Part shown: one piece after another, positions 8,647 to 17,728 of the stretch
How positions within the stretch are numbered: the stretch's first letter is position 1
Layout: each line of letters begins with the position of its first letter
Source of the DNA: Flavobacteriaceae bacterium ASP10-09a
GTDB taxonomy: Bacteria; Bacteroidota; Bacteroidia; Flavobacteriales; Flavobacteriaceae
Reading direction: 5' to 3'
Assembly: GCA_000981625.1 (NCBI GenBank)
Contig: LAQA01000047.1
Span: forward strand, 22,442-55,412
DNA length: 32,971 bases
Position numbers and translations under genes: made by a program
Notes under the pieces: model-generated
Database searches by the model: none
Told to the model about the DNA's origin: nothing
The model's input: only the letters and a program-made list of their open reading frames with translations

Positions 8647-8657
8647 AAATTAAGCTT

Positions 8658-11600
8658 TTAGTTTTCTAACTCTTTTAAAAATAAATTTCTTACTTCTTCT
8701 ATATACGTGTCTATATGTTTTGGTTTCCATTCAGAAGTGTCAACAGGATCTAAAACAACAACTTCAATATGCGTAGGATTAAACATTTTACTTCCTTTTG
8801 GCATCGCCATATATGCGTTTTTGATAACAATTGGTACAATAGGTACTCCGCCTTTCATCGCTAAGTGAAACGCTCCTTTTTTAAACTTCCCTAAAGTTTT
8901 GCTTCCGCTTCTTGTTCCTTCTGGAGCAATTACAATTGAGGTTCCATTTTTTAATGCTTCAATAGCTGGTTTCATTGCTTCTATAGCTTTGCTTTTATTC
9001 GAACGATCTACAAATATTGCACCCATGGCTTTAAAGATTGGGCCCACAGGTGTATATTCTAATTCTTTTTTTGCAACACCAGCGATGTCTTTTCTTAATA
9101 TTTTTAATAGGATGAAAAAATCTGCAGAACTTTGATGGTTAAAACAAAAAATGGCAGGTCTATGATCTTCCAAATTATGTTTTCCTTTTACAGCAATATC
9201 TAAACCAGCAAACTTAGTTCCTAGGTCTCCAATACTTGCTATTGCTGTGTTTGCACCTTCTTGTCTAGACATAGAAAGCGATCCTTTAAGCAAACCTTTT
9301 ATGGCTGATGGATAAATACTTGCTGCTGCCAAGCCAGTTCTTAGTCCGTTTACAAAAGGCACTCTTTTATTCTCTTTAAAACGAAGAATTTTCCAATCGT
9401 TTTCAAATGCTAATTGTGATAATTTACTATCAGGGTTTGTAGCAATTGGTTTTCCTACAATTTCTAAAAGAGGATAATCATCAATACTATCTGTATAGAA
9501 AAAACTTTTTGACAAGTCAATATTATTTGCTTTCGCAAAAGTTCTTCCAGCTCTAGCTTTTCCTTCTGACCAGCAAGTTTCTGTAATTACACCCGTAAAT
9601 TTTCCTTTTTTAACTTCCATTTCTGTGCAAAAAATATCTTTGATACCCAATTCATTTGCAATAGGAGTTATTTGATAACGAGTTGCAGCAGAAATGATAA
9701 CAACTTGGTGTCCTTTCTTTAAATGTGATGCAATTAATGTCTTTGCTTCAGGATAAATTGTATTTGCTAAATGGTCATGGTAAACTTCTTCACCTAATTC
9801 AATAAATTGATTTTCCTTGATACCTTTTACACCTAATGCAGAAATTTTTGTAAGTGTTTCAAAATCTCTATTTCCAGAAGCATACAATAAAACTGTAGCA
9901 AATTGAGATAGCAATTCTTTTGAGGTAGCTTTTCCACTTAATAAACGTGTTTTTAAAAATTGTTTTGCAGAAAAATCATTGATTAGAGTTCTATCTAAGT
10001 CAAAGAAAGCAGCGATGTGGTTTCCTTCCTCATCTTCAATAATAGTTTCTGTAACACTTTCTAAATCTGCTCCAGGAACAACCTCTTTATTGGTTGTTTC
10101 TTTGTATTTAGATTTTTTGGTGTTTACAATTTCTATTTTTTGTAGAAATTGTAAACGTTCTGTAAGATTATCTAATAAATCCATCCAAACATCTAATTCC
10201 TTGAAATCTATTTTTTTATCAAAAGGAGTGAGTTTACTATTTTTGGCTAACCTTAAGGCACTTATCAAAAAAGGTTTAGAAATACTATCTAACCTACTAA
10301 TTCTATTTTTCCAATGCAACTCTTTCCCTTTAAAAAGGCATAGTTCGATAAACTCTTCATCAGAAAAATCATCTTCTAAATCCCAATTATATATAGTATT
10401 ACAAACTACTTTGTTCGCTTCTAAGTAAATAAGTAATAAACCTTTAGAGACAAACATTTCTTGCCTTGCCAATAGATTTTCTATATCTCCATTTGGATCG
10501 CTAAGTATTGCTCTCCAGTTCTTATCAAACAACGTTAATTCAGCTTCAATTTCACTGCTAAATTTTGGTTTGTTTGTGTAGAAAAATTCAAACTTAAATA
10601 AATTTCGAAGACGCATTATTTCTGCCCAAAAAGAGATAATTCTATTAGGCGACTTTTCATCTTTTACTTTAACTAAAGCCATTTCTATAAATGCTCTGTG
10701 GTACAAATGCGCAGAAGACATATTTGCATAGTATGTAGCTGATAAAAACTCTGAAGAAGCTAAGCTATATTGCGTTTTATAACCTGCCTTATTTTTATGA
10801 ATAATAGCAGAACTTTGTAATAAGTTTAATGCTTTTTGTACGGATGCACTGATACTTTTTCCGCGTTCAATTAATACATCTTTTTTACGTTGTTCAATGT
10901 AATTCATTAATTTAATAACATTGAATTCTATTTCTTTTTTTGTGAGCGAAAAATTGTTCAATAATATATTACAAACCAGCGAAACTGTCGTTACTGGAGT
11001 AATCATATTTGCGTTATGAATCAATTCAAAAGCAAAACGAGGCAACGTGTTTTTATCAGAATAACTATCTTCTTCTTCAATATCTGGAATGATCGCATTT
11101 TGATGAGCGTCAGCCTCAACAGGTTCACCAAAACGAATAGCAGCTTTACCGTATTGATTTCCTAGTTTTTTAAAATAGTTGATAAAGTCGCCAATATTTT
11201 CAGATTTCTTGTCTTTTCCTTTACCCTCCTCAGTCATTTCTTTTACATCAGGAATCAAGTCATACACAATAGAAACAGGTACATACTTTATATTTCTTGT
11301 GCTTTCTTGTGCACCTTCCATGATGTATTTTAAAATACCCATTTGTGGATACACAATTTTACCTGTTCTAGAGCGAGTTCCTTCTATGTTCCAAGTTAAA
11401 TGATCACCGTTTTCGATCATACAAGAAATATAATGTCTTAATGCTGCTTTGTATATTAAATCATCTTTAAAACTTCTTCGGATAAAAATTAAACCAGAGT
11501 TTTTTCCCAATTGTTTAAATCCAGGAATTGCTAAATTAATACCTCCAAAAGTATAAGGAATTGGCATTCCATATCTTGCTAATGTGGTCACTAAAACAAC

Positions 11601-11906
11601 AGTATCTAAGTAGGTTTTGTGTGTTAAAATAAATGCAACAGAATTTTGTCGCATTAATTTCATAAGCTTCTTTATTTCTTTAGGGTCAATGTCTATCTTA
11701 TTATTGTAAGCTTTAGACATCATAAATTGAAATCCTTTTACAGATAACATATTTGCAACAGGATGTTGTTGAGAGTATAACTCTGCAACACAATCTGCAC
11801 CTTTTTTTTGAACTTCTGAAAACTCTATTTTTTGCTCTTTAGCAATTAACTGAAGCTTTTCTTGAAATTTAGTATGATTGATAATGTTCTGTAAGTTGTG
11901 TTCCAT
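8658..11906 (-). CDS. Trifunctional-looking fusion: glycerol-3-phosphate acyltransferase (PlsB-like) - HAD-IB hydrolase - 1-acyl-glycerol-3-phosphate acyltransferase (PlsC)
   Basis: Acyltransferase 1: HKTYLD and EGTRSRTGK; HAD: FFDLDRTLI; acyltransferase 2: HQSSAD and PEGTRSGS. Start moved from 11957 to the ATG at 11906, 2 nt after the upstream stop. Confidence 0.88.
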   Translation of the reverse strand: MEHNLQNIINHTKFQEKLQLIAKEQKIEFSEVQKKGADCVAELYSQQHPVANMLSVKGFQFMMSKAYNNKIDIDPKEIKKLMKLMRQNSVAFILTHKTYLDTVVLVTTLARYGMPIPYTFGGINLAIPGFKQLGKNSGLIFIRRSFKDDLIYKAALRHYISCMIENGDHLTWNIEGTRSRTGKIVYPQMGILKYIMEGAQESTRNIKYVPVSIVYDLIPDVKEMTEEGKGKDKKSENIGDFINYFKKLGNQYGKAAIRFGEPVEADAHQNAIIPDIEEEDSYSDKNTLPRFAFELIHNANMITPVTTVSLVCNILLNNFSLTKKEIEFNVIKLMNYIEQRKKDVLIERGKSISASVQKALNLLQSSAIIHKNKAGYKTQYSLASSEFLSATYYANMSSAHLYHRAFIEMALVKVKDEKSPNRIISFWAEIMRLRNLFKFEFFYTNKPKFSSEIEAELTLFDKNWRAILSDPNGDIENLLARQEMFVSKGLLLIYLEANKVVCNTIYNWDLEDDFSDEEFIELCLFKGKELHWKNRISRLDSISKPFLISALRLAKNSKLTPFDKKIDFKELDVWMDLLDNLTERLQFLQKIEIVNTKKSKYKETTNKEVVPGADLESVTETIIEDEEGNHIAAFFDLDRTLINDFSAKQFLKTRLLSGKATSKELLSQFATVLLYASGNRDFETLTKISALGVKGIKENQFIELGEEVYHDHLANTIYPEAKTLIASHLKKGHQVVIISAATRYQITPIANELGIKDIFCTEMEVKKGKFTGVITETCWSEGKARAGRTFAKANNIDLSKSFFYTDSIDDYPLLEIVGKPIATNPDSKLSQLAFENDWKILRFKENKRVPFVNGLRTGLAAASIYPSAIKGLLKGSLSMSRQEGANTAIASIGDLGTKFAGLDIAVKGKHNLEDHRPAIFCFNHQSSADFFILLKILRKDIAGVAKKELEYTPVGPIFKAMGAIFVDRSNKSKAIEAMKPAIEALKNGTSIVIAPEGTRSGSKTLGKFKKGAFHLAMKGGVPIVPIVIKNAYMAMPKGSKMFNPTHIEVVVLDPVDTSEWKPKHIDTYIEEVRNLFLKELEN

Positions 11907-11908
11907 AA

Positions 11909-13069
11909 TCAATTTAAAAAGAGGTTTGTAAATTTTGAAGTTCCTTTTTGTTTCCAAAATTCAGGAAAAAATAAACTTTCAATTTTAGTCGTTATCCCTT
12001 TTGGCTTCTTGCCAGTAATATTGGTATTTAAAGAATTGGCCACCGTTAATAAAACAGAAGCATTAGCACCCATGCCACAATGACTACCAAAAACTTCTAT
12101 ATTTTTAATATCTTTTCTTAATGTTTCTGCTTCCATACAATGTTTCCAAGGTAAAAGACCATCCGTTTTTGTAAAAATACAAGTAATAGGTACTTCTGGA
12201 ATCTCTTCCAGTTCCTTTATGAATTTGTCATTTCTTTCTTTCAATTTTCGACCTCTTAAAAATTCTAAAGATCTAACTACAGGTGTTTTCATGTTTTTAA
12301 CTCCCCAAACAGGAGAGCCAATTGTAACTAGCTGTTCTACTTTATCTGGATGTCTATTTGCAATTATTTTCGCAAAAATACCACCACCACTCCAGCCAAC
12401 TAAACTTACTTTTTCTTGATGTTTTTCATAAATTTCATCTAATTTTTCTATAAGTTTTGGTAAAGATTTTGAGTTAATCATATTTACACCTAGATCCCAT
12501 TTATAGGTAACAAATCCAACAGATTTTAGATAATTTCTTACAAAAGCTGTTGAATTATCATTGCCCAAATAAGGGGGCATTAACAAAACAGGTTTATTTT
12601 TACTTGCTTTGTGCTTTGGTATTAAAGGGTAAATGCCAAACATCGAAACCCATTCTATAATAGATCTAGTTTCTAATAAAACATTAAATAGCGGAGGAGA
12701 CTCTATTCTCCTATTTATTTCTTCAACTTTCTTTTTAAAAGTTTTTAGTACCTGAATAGCAACTTCATCTGTACCTTTCTTTGATGCTTTTATATTGCTA
12801 ATTCTCTCTAATACAATATTTAAAGTTACATAATCTCTATCAGGACCAAAATCTTCACAAACAGATATACACTCATCCAATAAAGTGTTTGTTTCTTTTT
12901 TTATTATTTTTTTTTCATCAATAAGGCTAATAATCATTTTTTCAAAAGGATGAAGTTCGAACTTTTGGATAACAATTTCTTTGGCTTTTTTCAATGTCAT
13001 TCCTTTCGACATTGCAACTTTTAAAGCCAGTTTTGTGAATGATGTATAGAGTGTTTTGTTGTTTTCCAT
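11909..13069 (-). CDS. Alpha/beta hydrolase with long N-terminal helical region
   Basis: 386 aa; VLLMPPYLGNDNSTAFVRNYLKSVGF, nucleophile elbow GWSGGG, late Asp/His region (FTKTDGLLPW, EVFGSHCGMGAN). Confidence 0.75.
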   Translation of the reverse strand: MENNKTLYTSFTKLALKVAMSKGMTLKKAKEIVIQKFELHPFEKMIISLIDEKKIIKKETNTLLDECISVCEDFGPDRDYVTLNIVLERISNIKASKKGTDEVAIQVLKTFKKKVEEINRRIESPPLFNVLLETRSIIEWVSMFGIYPLIPKHKASKNKPVLLMPPYLGNDNSTAFVRNYLKSVGFVTYKWDLGVNMINSKSLPKLIEKLDEIYEKHQEKVSLVGWSGGGIFAKIIANRHPDKVEQLVTIGSPVWGVKNMKTPVVRSLEFLRGRKLKERNDKFIKELEEIPEVPITCIFTKTDGLLPWKHCMEAETLRKDIKNIEVFGSHCGMGANASVLLTVANSLNTNITGKKPKGITTKIESLFFPEFWKQKGTSKFTNLFLN

Positions 13070-13078
13070 TTTTTTAAT

Positions 13079-14017
13079 TTAGGCTTTTATTTTTTCACTT
13101 AACCAATTAATAACGTCTTGTTCAACTTCATTTTTGTTAACCTCATTAAGCATTTCATGCCTTCCGCCTTTATATAGCTTTAGAGTAATATCATTAATGC
13201 CAGCTTTTTGATATTTATTTGTAACTTTTTCAACCCCTTTTCCCATTTCTCCTACTGGATCTTTATCTCCAGAAAAGATAAAAAGAGGTAAATTTTTTGG
13301 TGTGCTTTTAAAAGTAGAAACTTGGTTTACTTTCTTACTTCCTTTTAAAAGATCTAAAAAAACACTTAAAGAAAAATCTTCAATTCTTAGTGGGTCGGCT
13401 TCAAATAAATCAACTTGATTTTCATCACTACTAATCCAATCTACTTTTGTTCTGTTTGGTTTAAATTTTTTATTAAATTGTGTAAAGAATAAGTTTTTAA
13501 GGAACTCATTACTTCGATGCTTTCCGTTTAATTTACCCAAGAACTTAGCACTTAGAAGTCCGAAAGAACCCAATCCTTTCATAAAATTGGCAGTTCCTGA
13601 TAAAATTAAAGCCTCCAAATCACCACCATATTTTGTCGCATATTCTCTGCTTAATAATGAACCCATACTGTGACCAAACAAAATTATTTTTTTATTTGGA
13701 TGTTCTTTTTTGATGATATCCGTAAGATGTCGCATGTCATTTAAAGCATCAGAAAAATAATCATCACCATCGTAAAAACCTAAAAAGGCATCATTTTTTG
13801 CGGATTTTCCATGAATCCGATGGTCATTTGCATAGACTTCATAACCTTCTTTTTGCAATGTTTTAGCGATTGGTTGATATCTGCCTGCATGTTCACCAAC
13901 TCCATGAGAAATTTGTATAATTCCTTTTAAAGGGATCTTATTGTTGGCGGGCCATTTGTAATAAAAAATGGTGACATCATCAATCGTTTTATATGTATTT
14001 GTTATAAAGCTCATCAA
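13079..14017 (-). CDS. Alpha/beta hydrolase, monoacylglycerol lipase / lysophospholipase family
   Basis: 312 aa; QISHGVGEHAGRY, NDHRIHGKS, LFGHSMGSLLSREYA, GDKDPVG, YKGGRHEMLNE. Confidence 0.88.
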   Translation of the reverse strand: MMSFITNTYKTIDDVTIFYYKWPANNKIPLKGIIQISHGVGEHAGRYQPIAKTLQKEGYEVYANDHRIHGKSAKNDAFLGFYDGDDYFSDALNDMRHLTDIIKKEHPNKKIILFGHSMGSLLSREYATKYGGDLEALILSGTANFMKGLGSFGLLSAKFLGKLNGKHRSNEFLKNLFFTQFNKKFKPNRTKVDWISSDENQVDLFEADPLRIEDFSLSVFLDLLKGSKKVNQVSTFKSTPKNLPLFIFSGDKDPVGEMGKGVEKVTNKYQKAGINDITLKLYKGGRHEMLNEVNKNEVEQDVINWLSEKIKA

Positions 14018-15850
14018 TTATTTTTCTAAAAATTTAGAGAGTAATTGTAGTAATTTGTTCGTATTCTTTTTAGTCCCTGTAAGTTTTATTCTTTCTTGAA
14101 TTAAGAGTTCTTCTATTAGTAAATTCTTTTTATAAAGGTTCGATAAATTAGTATCATCTATTTCTACTTTAACGCAAGGTTTAAGGGTTGCTTTCTTTTT
14201 TACAGAAACAGTATCTTCTAAAATCTCTAGTTGATAGTTTATTTTAGCATCGCCTAAATTCAGTTGAAAATCATACAAACCTATTGTTTGCTTTCTTAAT
14301 TTTTTATCTTCATTTAAAACTTTTTTAATCGCAGTAAAAAAAGGTAAACTTTTAATTTTATCAACTTTTTTAACTGTTTTTTGTTTCCCTTTTGCTAAAA
14401 TTATTTTTTCTAATTCATTGGCAGATTCTCTTATATATCTAGAAAACTTATCTGTATCTGGCATTGTTTTAGCATCAGAAGTTGTGGTTATAGAAACTAA
14501 ACCATTGTAACTAAATGCAGCGATAATTAATCCAAACCCATCTAAAACAGGAGTCAAACCAAAAATCCCAACAATCTTATGACCTTTTAAGTACAGAGGG
14601 TTTTGTGGTCCAGGAACATTAGTAATTGTAACATTAAAAGGAGGCCTGTGAAATTCCTTAATATTATATTTAGTATACAAGCCTGCAGCTAAATTTGCCA
14701 ACCCAAAAGGAACCGCATCTGCCATTTTAGAAAGCGCTTTTGCACCAACAGCTTTATGCTTAGATTTACCTAAATTAGTCTGTTCTTGAATATATTCTAA
14801 ACGTTCAATTGGATCTTTTATATGTGTAGCAATTTTAACTAACATATTAGAAATTTGATTGTTCATTTTTTGGTTATCCCCTTTTACACGGATAGAAATT
14901 GGGACATTTGCAACTAAAGGTTGAGTTGGTAATTTTTCTTTTTCTTCTAAATATCTTCTGATTCCACCTGCACAAATAGCTAAAATTAGGTCGTTAATAC
15001 TAACGTCCATAATCTTACGAAGCGTATTTATTCTGTCAAAATCTAAAATTGCAGTTCCCCAAGTTCTCTTTGGAGAGACCGATTCATTAAAAATAGTTTT
15101 TGGAGTAGAAAATGAATTTTTATGAATTGTTTTTTTGACATTCAATTGATTCTTCATTTTTCCTTTCATTAAAGAAAAAGCAGTTTCACCAATTAATCTT
15201 GGAATTTTTAATGGGTTTTTTAAAAATCCATAAGAACTTTTTAATAATAAGCTAATTTCATCTGGCAAAGGTTCTGGTTCATATGGTTTTGGCGGAGGTG
15301 TTTTTTTGTTTTTATCCTCCTCATTTTTATCAAATAGAATTCCCATAATTCCTACACCAGAACTTCCATCAATCATAACATGATGAATTTTAGAAACAAT
15401 AGCAATGGATCCTTTAGGAACTTGTGAGACTTCATCTAAGCCCTCGATAAAACTAATAGACCACAAAGGTCTTCTTAAATCTAAAGGACTGCTAAAAATT
15501 GACGAAGTCATTTCCCTTAATGTTTTCCAGTTTGCTGGGTCAGGAAGTTTTAATCTATTGATGTGTAAATCAATGTCAAAATTTGGGTCATCAACCCAAT
15601 ATGGATAGTCTAAATTCAGTGGAACATTTAAAAGTTTCTTCCTGAATTTAGGAATTAAATGAAGCTTAGACGCAACTATTTCTTTAAAATCATTAAATGC
15701 GATTGATCCTTCCACAATTGTTAAAGTAGCAATATGCATTGGGCTAGATGGAGATTCTGCGTACAGAAAAGTTGCATCTTGTCCAGATATTTGTTGAATA
15801 GAACTGTCTAGAGCATCTTGCAAAAGATCTTTTATTATCTTTTTTGCCAT
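14018..15850 (-). CDS. Wax ester synthase / diacylglycerol acyltransferase (WS/DGAT) with C-terminal SCP2-like extension
   Basis: 610 aa; catalytic KIHHVMIDGSSG (HHxxxDG), RRPLWSISFIEGL, NVPGPQNPLYL. Residues after ~490 (YDFQLNLGDAKINYQLEILEDTVSVKKK...VEIDDTNLSNLYKKNLLIEELLIQERIKLTGTKKNTNKLLQLLSKF) look SCP2-like. Confidence 0.9.
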   Translation of the reverse strand: MAKKIIKDLLQDALDSSIQQISGQDATFLYAESPSSPMHIATLTIVEGSIAFNDFKEIVASKLHLIPKFRKKLLNVPLNLDYPYWVDDPNFDIDLHINRLKLPDPANWKTLREMTSSIFSSPLDLRRPLWSISFIEGLDEVSQVPKGSIAIVSKIHHVMIDGSSGVGIMGILFDKNEEDKNKKTPPPKPYEPEPLPDEISLLLKSSYGFLKNPLKIPRLIGETAFSLMKGKMKNQLNVKKTIHKNSFSTPKTIFNESVSPKRTWGTAILDFDRINTLRKIMDVSINDLILAICAGGIRRYLEEKEKLPTQPLVANVPISIRVKGDNQKMNNQISNMLVKIATHIKDPIERLEYIQEQTNLGKSKHKAVGAKALSKMADAVPFGLANLAAGLYTKYNIKEFHRPPFNVTITNVPGPQNPLYLKGHKIVGIFGLTPVLDGFGLIIAAFSYNGLVSITTTSDAKTMPDTDKFSRYIRESANELEKIILAKGKQKTVKKVDKIKSLPFFTAIKKVLNEDKKLRKQTIGLYDFQLNLGDAKINYQLEILEDTVSVKKKATLKPCVKVEIDDTNLSNLYKKNLLIEELLIQERIKLTGTKKNTNKLLQLLSKFLEK

Positions 15851-15890
15851 GTATTTCTAAAATTTATGTGTTCGAAGTTGAAAGATAATT

Positions 15891-15916
15891 AAATTAAAGA
15901 TTTTCATCTTAAATTT
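15891..15916. repeat. Imperfect inverted repeat in the WS/DGAT leader
   Basis: AAATTAAAGAT-tttc-ATCTTAAATTT, 11-bp arms with one mismatch, ~40 nt upstream of the ATG at 15850. Confidence 0.35.
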
Positions 15917-15997
15917 CTCAACACTGCAAGATAAATAATTTTAGTTAGATTTTCTAATCTGAAAGTAGTAGAGTTTTGTTTGTGTTTGTATAAAAAG

Positions 15998-16028
15998 AAA
16001 GTCTCAAAAAAATATTTTTTGAGACTTT
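15998..16028 (-). terminator. Hairpin terminator downstream of tRNA-Thr
   Basis: AAAGTCTCAAAAAA...TTTTTTGAGACTTT inverted repeat 10 nt after the tRNA 3' end. Confidence 0.8.
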
Positions 16029-16037
16029 TAAAATTTG

Positions 16038-16111
16038 AGCCGATAGAGGGACTCGAACCCACGACCTGCTGATTACAAATCAGCTGCTCTAGCCAGCTGA
16101 GCTACATCGGC
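16038..16111 (-). tRNA. tRNA-Thr (anticodon TGT)
   Basis: Minus strand GCCGATGTAGCTCAGCTGGCTAGAGCAGCTGATTTGTAATCAGCAGGTCGTGGGTTCGAGTCCCTCTATCGGCT; cloverleaf by eye, loop TTTGTAA. Confidence 0.95.
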
Positions 16112-16318
16112 TTTTAATTTTTCTGACGGCAAATTAAGTGCAAAAATTGATATATAACAAGATAAAAGTGATTTATTTTCAATAAAATAATTTCTAATAA
16201 TCAAGTATTAAGTTTTAGATAATAATTTCACTTATAAAGTAACTATAAATAATTCATATCTGATTTTTATGCCTTTTATTTGATCGCACAAACTTCTTCT
16301 TTGTTATATAAAAAGTCA

Positions 16319-17620
16319 TTATTGAATTGCTTCTTTATATACTTTTAGGCAACGTTCTCTTGCAAATTTATGTTCCACTATTTCGGTGGGGTAGGTGAGT
16401 TCTTGAAAATCAGGTGCCCATTTTTTTATATAATTCAAGTCTTTATCAAATTTTAAAATCTGAGTTGTCGGATTAAATATTCTGAAATATGGAGCCGCAT
16501 CAACTCCAGTTCCTGCTACCCATTGCCAATTACCAATGTTGCTAGATTGCTCGTAATCGTGTAATTTTTCGGCAAAATAAGCTTCTCCCCATCTCCAGTC
16601 AATTAATAAATGTTTGCAAAGAAAACTTCCCACCAACATTCTTACTCTATTGTGCATAAAACCTGTTTGGTTTAATTCCCTCATACCTGCATCCACTAAT
16701 GGATAACCAGTTTCACCTTTACACCAAGCTTTAAATTCTTGTTCATTATTTCGCCAAATAATTCTATCATATTGTGGTTTAAAACTGTCTTTTGCAGTAT
16801 GTGGGAAATGCCACAAAATTTGCATAAAAAACTCACGCCAAATTAATTCTTTTAAAAAAGTAATATTATTGCTTTTGGAGGCCTTATCTACCATTTTTCG
16901 AATACTTACAGTTCCAAAACGTAAATGAGTTCCTAATTTTGATGTACTGTCTTTTGCAGGAAAGTTTCTAGTTTCTTCATAATCATCAATAAGCTTTGTA
17001 GAAACGGTGTAAGATTCAACTTTTATAGAAGATTTTATAAAACCAATTTCACCTAAAGTTAAAAGTGTATTGTTTTTACCTTTAATAAAATTTTCTAAAT
17101 TTTCTTCCGAGGGAAAAAATTCTAATCCCCTAAATTGAAAGGCTTCTATCCATTTTCTTGAAAATGGAGTATATACTTTATAAGCAGTTCCATCTTTTTT
17201 TACAATTTCATTTCTTTCAAAAATTACTTGGTCTTTATAGGTTTTGAAATGTATCTTTTTTGATGTCAGAAACTCTTTAATTTCTAGGTCTCTTTGAATA
17301 GCGTAGGGCTCGTAATCGTGATTTGTGAAAATGGTTTCGATGGTATATTGTTCCGATAACTTTTTAAGAATTTGAGTTGGTTTTCCATGAAAAACCGAGA
17401 TTTCGCTATTTACTTTTAAAAGTTGATTATTGATGTTTTCTAATTCTTGATGAAGAAAAGTAACACGGGCATCATCTTTTGGTAGTTTGCGTAAAATTTC
17501 TTCATCAAAAATAAAAATGGGTAGTATTTTTTTGTCAGATTTTAGAGCGTGAAATAGGCCACAATTATCATCTAAACGTAAGTCTCTTCTAAACCAAAAA
17601 ATATTAATTGTAGTTTTCAT
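16319..17620 (-). CDS. phrB: Deoxyribodipyrimidine photolyase (class I CPD-type)
   Basis: 433 aa; FWFRRDLRLDDNCGL, TGYPLVDAGMRELNQTGFMHNRVRM, SSNIGNWQWVAGTGVDAAPYFRIFNP. Confidence 0.9.
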   Translation of the reverse strand: MKTTINIFWFRRDLRLDDNCGLFHALKSDKKILPIFIFDEEILRKLPKDDARVTFLHQELENINNQLLKVNSEISVFHGKPTQILKKLSEQYTIETIFTNHDYEPYAIQRDLEIKEFLTSKKIHFKTYKDQVIFERNEIVKKDGTAYKVYTPFSRKWIEAFQFRGLEFFPSEENLENFIKGKNNTLLTLGEIGFIKSSIKVESYTVSTKLIDDYEETRNFPAKDSTSKLGTHLRFGTVSIRKMVDKASKSNNITFLKELIWREFFMQILWHFPHTAKDSFKPQYDRIIWRNNEQEFKAWCKGETGYPLVDAGMRELNQTGFMHNRVRMLVGSFLCKHLLIDWRWGEAYFAEKLHDYEQSSNIGNWQWVAGTGVDAAPYFRIFNPTTQILKFDKDLNYIKKWAPDFQELTYPTEIVEHKFARERCLKVYKEAIQ

Positions 17621-17656
17621 TGCTATTGATGTTATTTAGTTTTGATATATATAAAA

Positions 17657-17707
17657 TGCCATTAACTTATGAATTTTTTATATTTAAAAATTCATAAGTT
17701 AATGGCA
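17657..17707. repeat. Long perfect inverted repeat (22-bp arms, 7-nt loop), attenuator/terminator candidate
   Basis: TGCCATTAACTTATGAATTTTT-tatattt-AAAAATTCATAAGTTAATGGCA between the SRPBCC gene and phrB. Confidence 0.8.
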
Positions 17708-17728
17708 AAAGTATTAAAATAGATACAT

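Noticed and set aside
9979-10428. 149-aa plus-strand ORF
   Set aside because: Antisense to the well-conserved acyltransferase fusion, low-complexity hydrophobic/Ser-rich translation typical of spurious ORFs.
11907-11957. First 17 aa of the 8658..11957 ORF (METKRNFKIYKPLFKLI)
   Set aside because: Overlaps the upstream hydrolase coding sequence by ~49 nt; ATG at 11906 gives a normal 2-nt gap.
15851-15997. Search for SARP-type heptamers upstream of the WS/DGAT gene
   Set aside because: Only an isolated AAAACTC-like match, no 11-bp periodicity or 8-bp spacing to TAnnTTTG.
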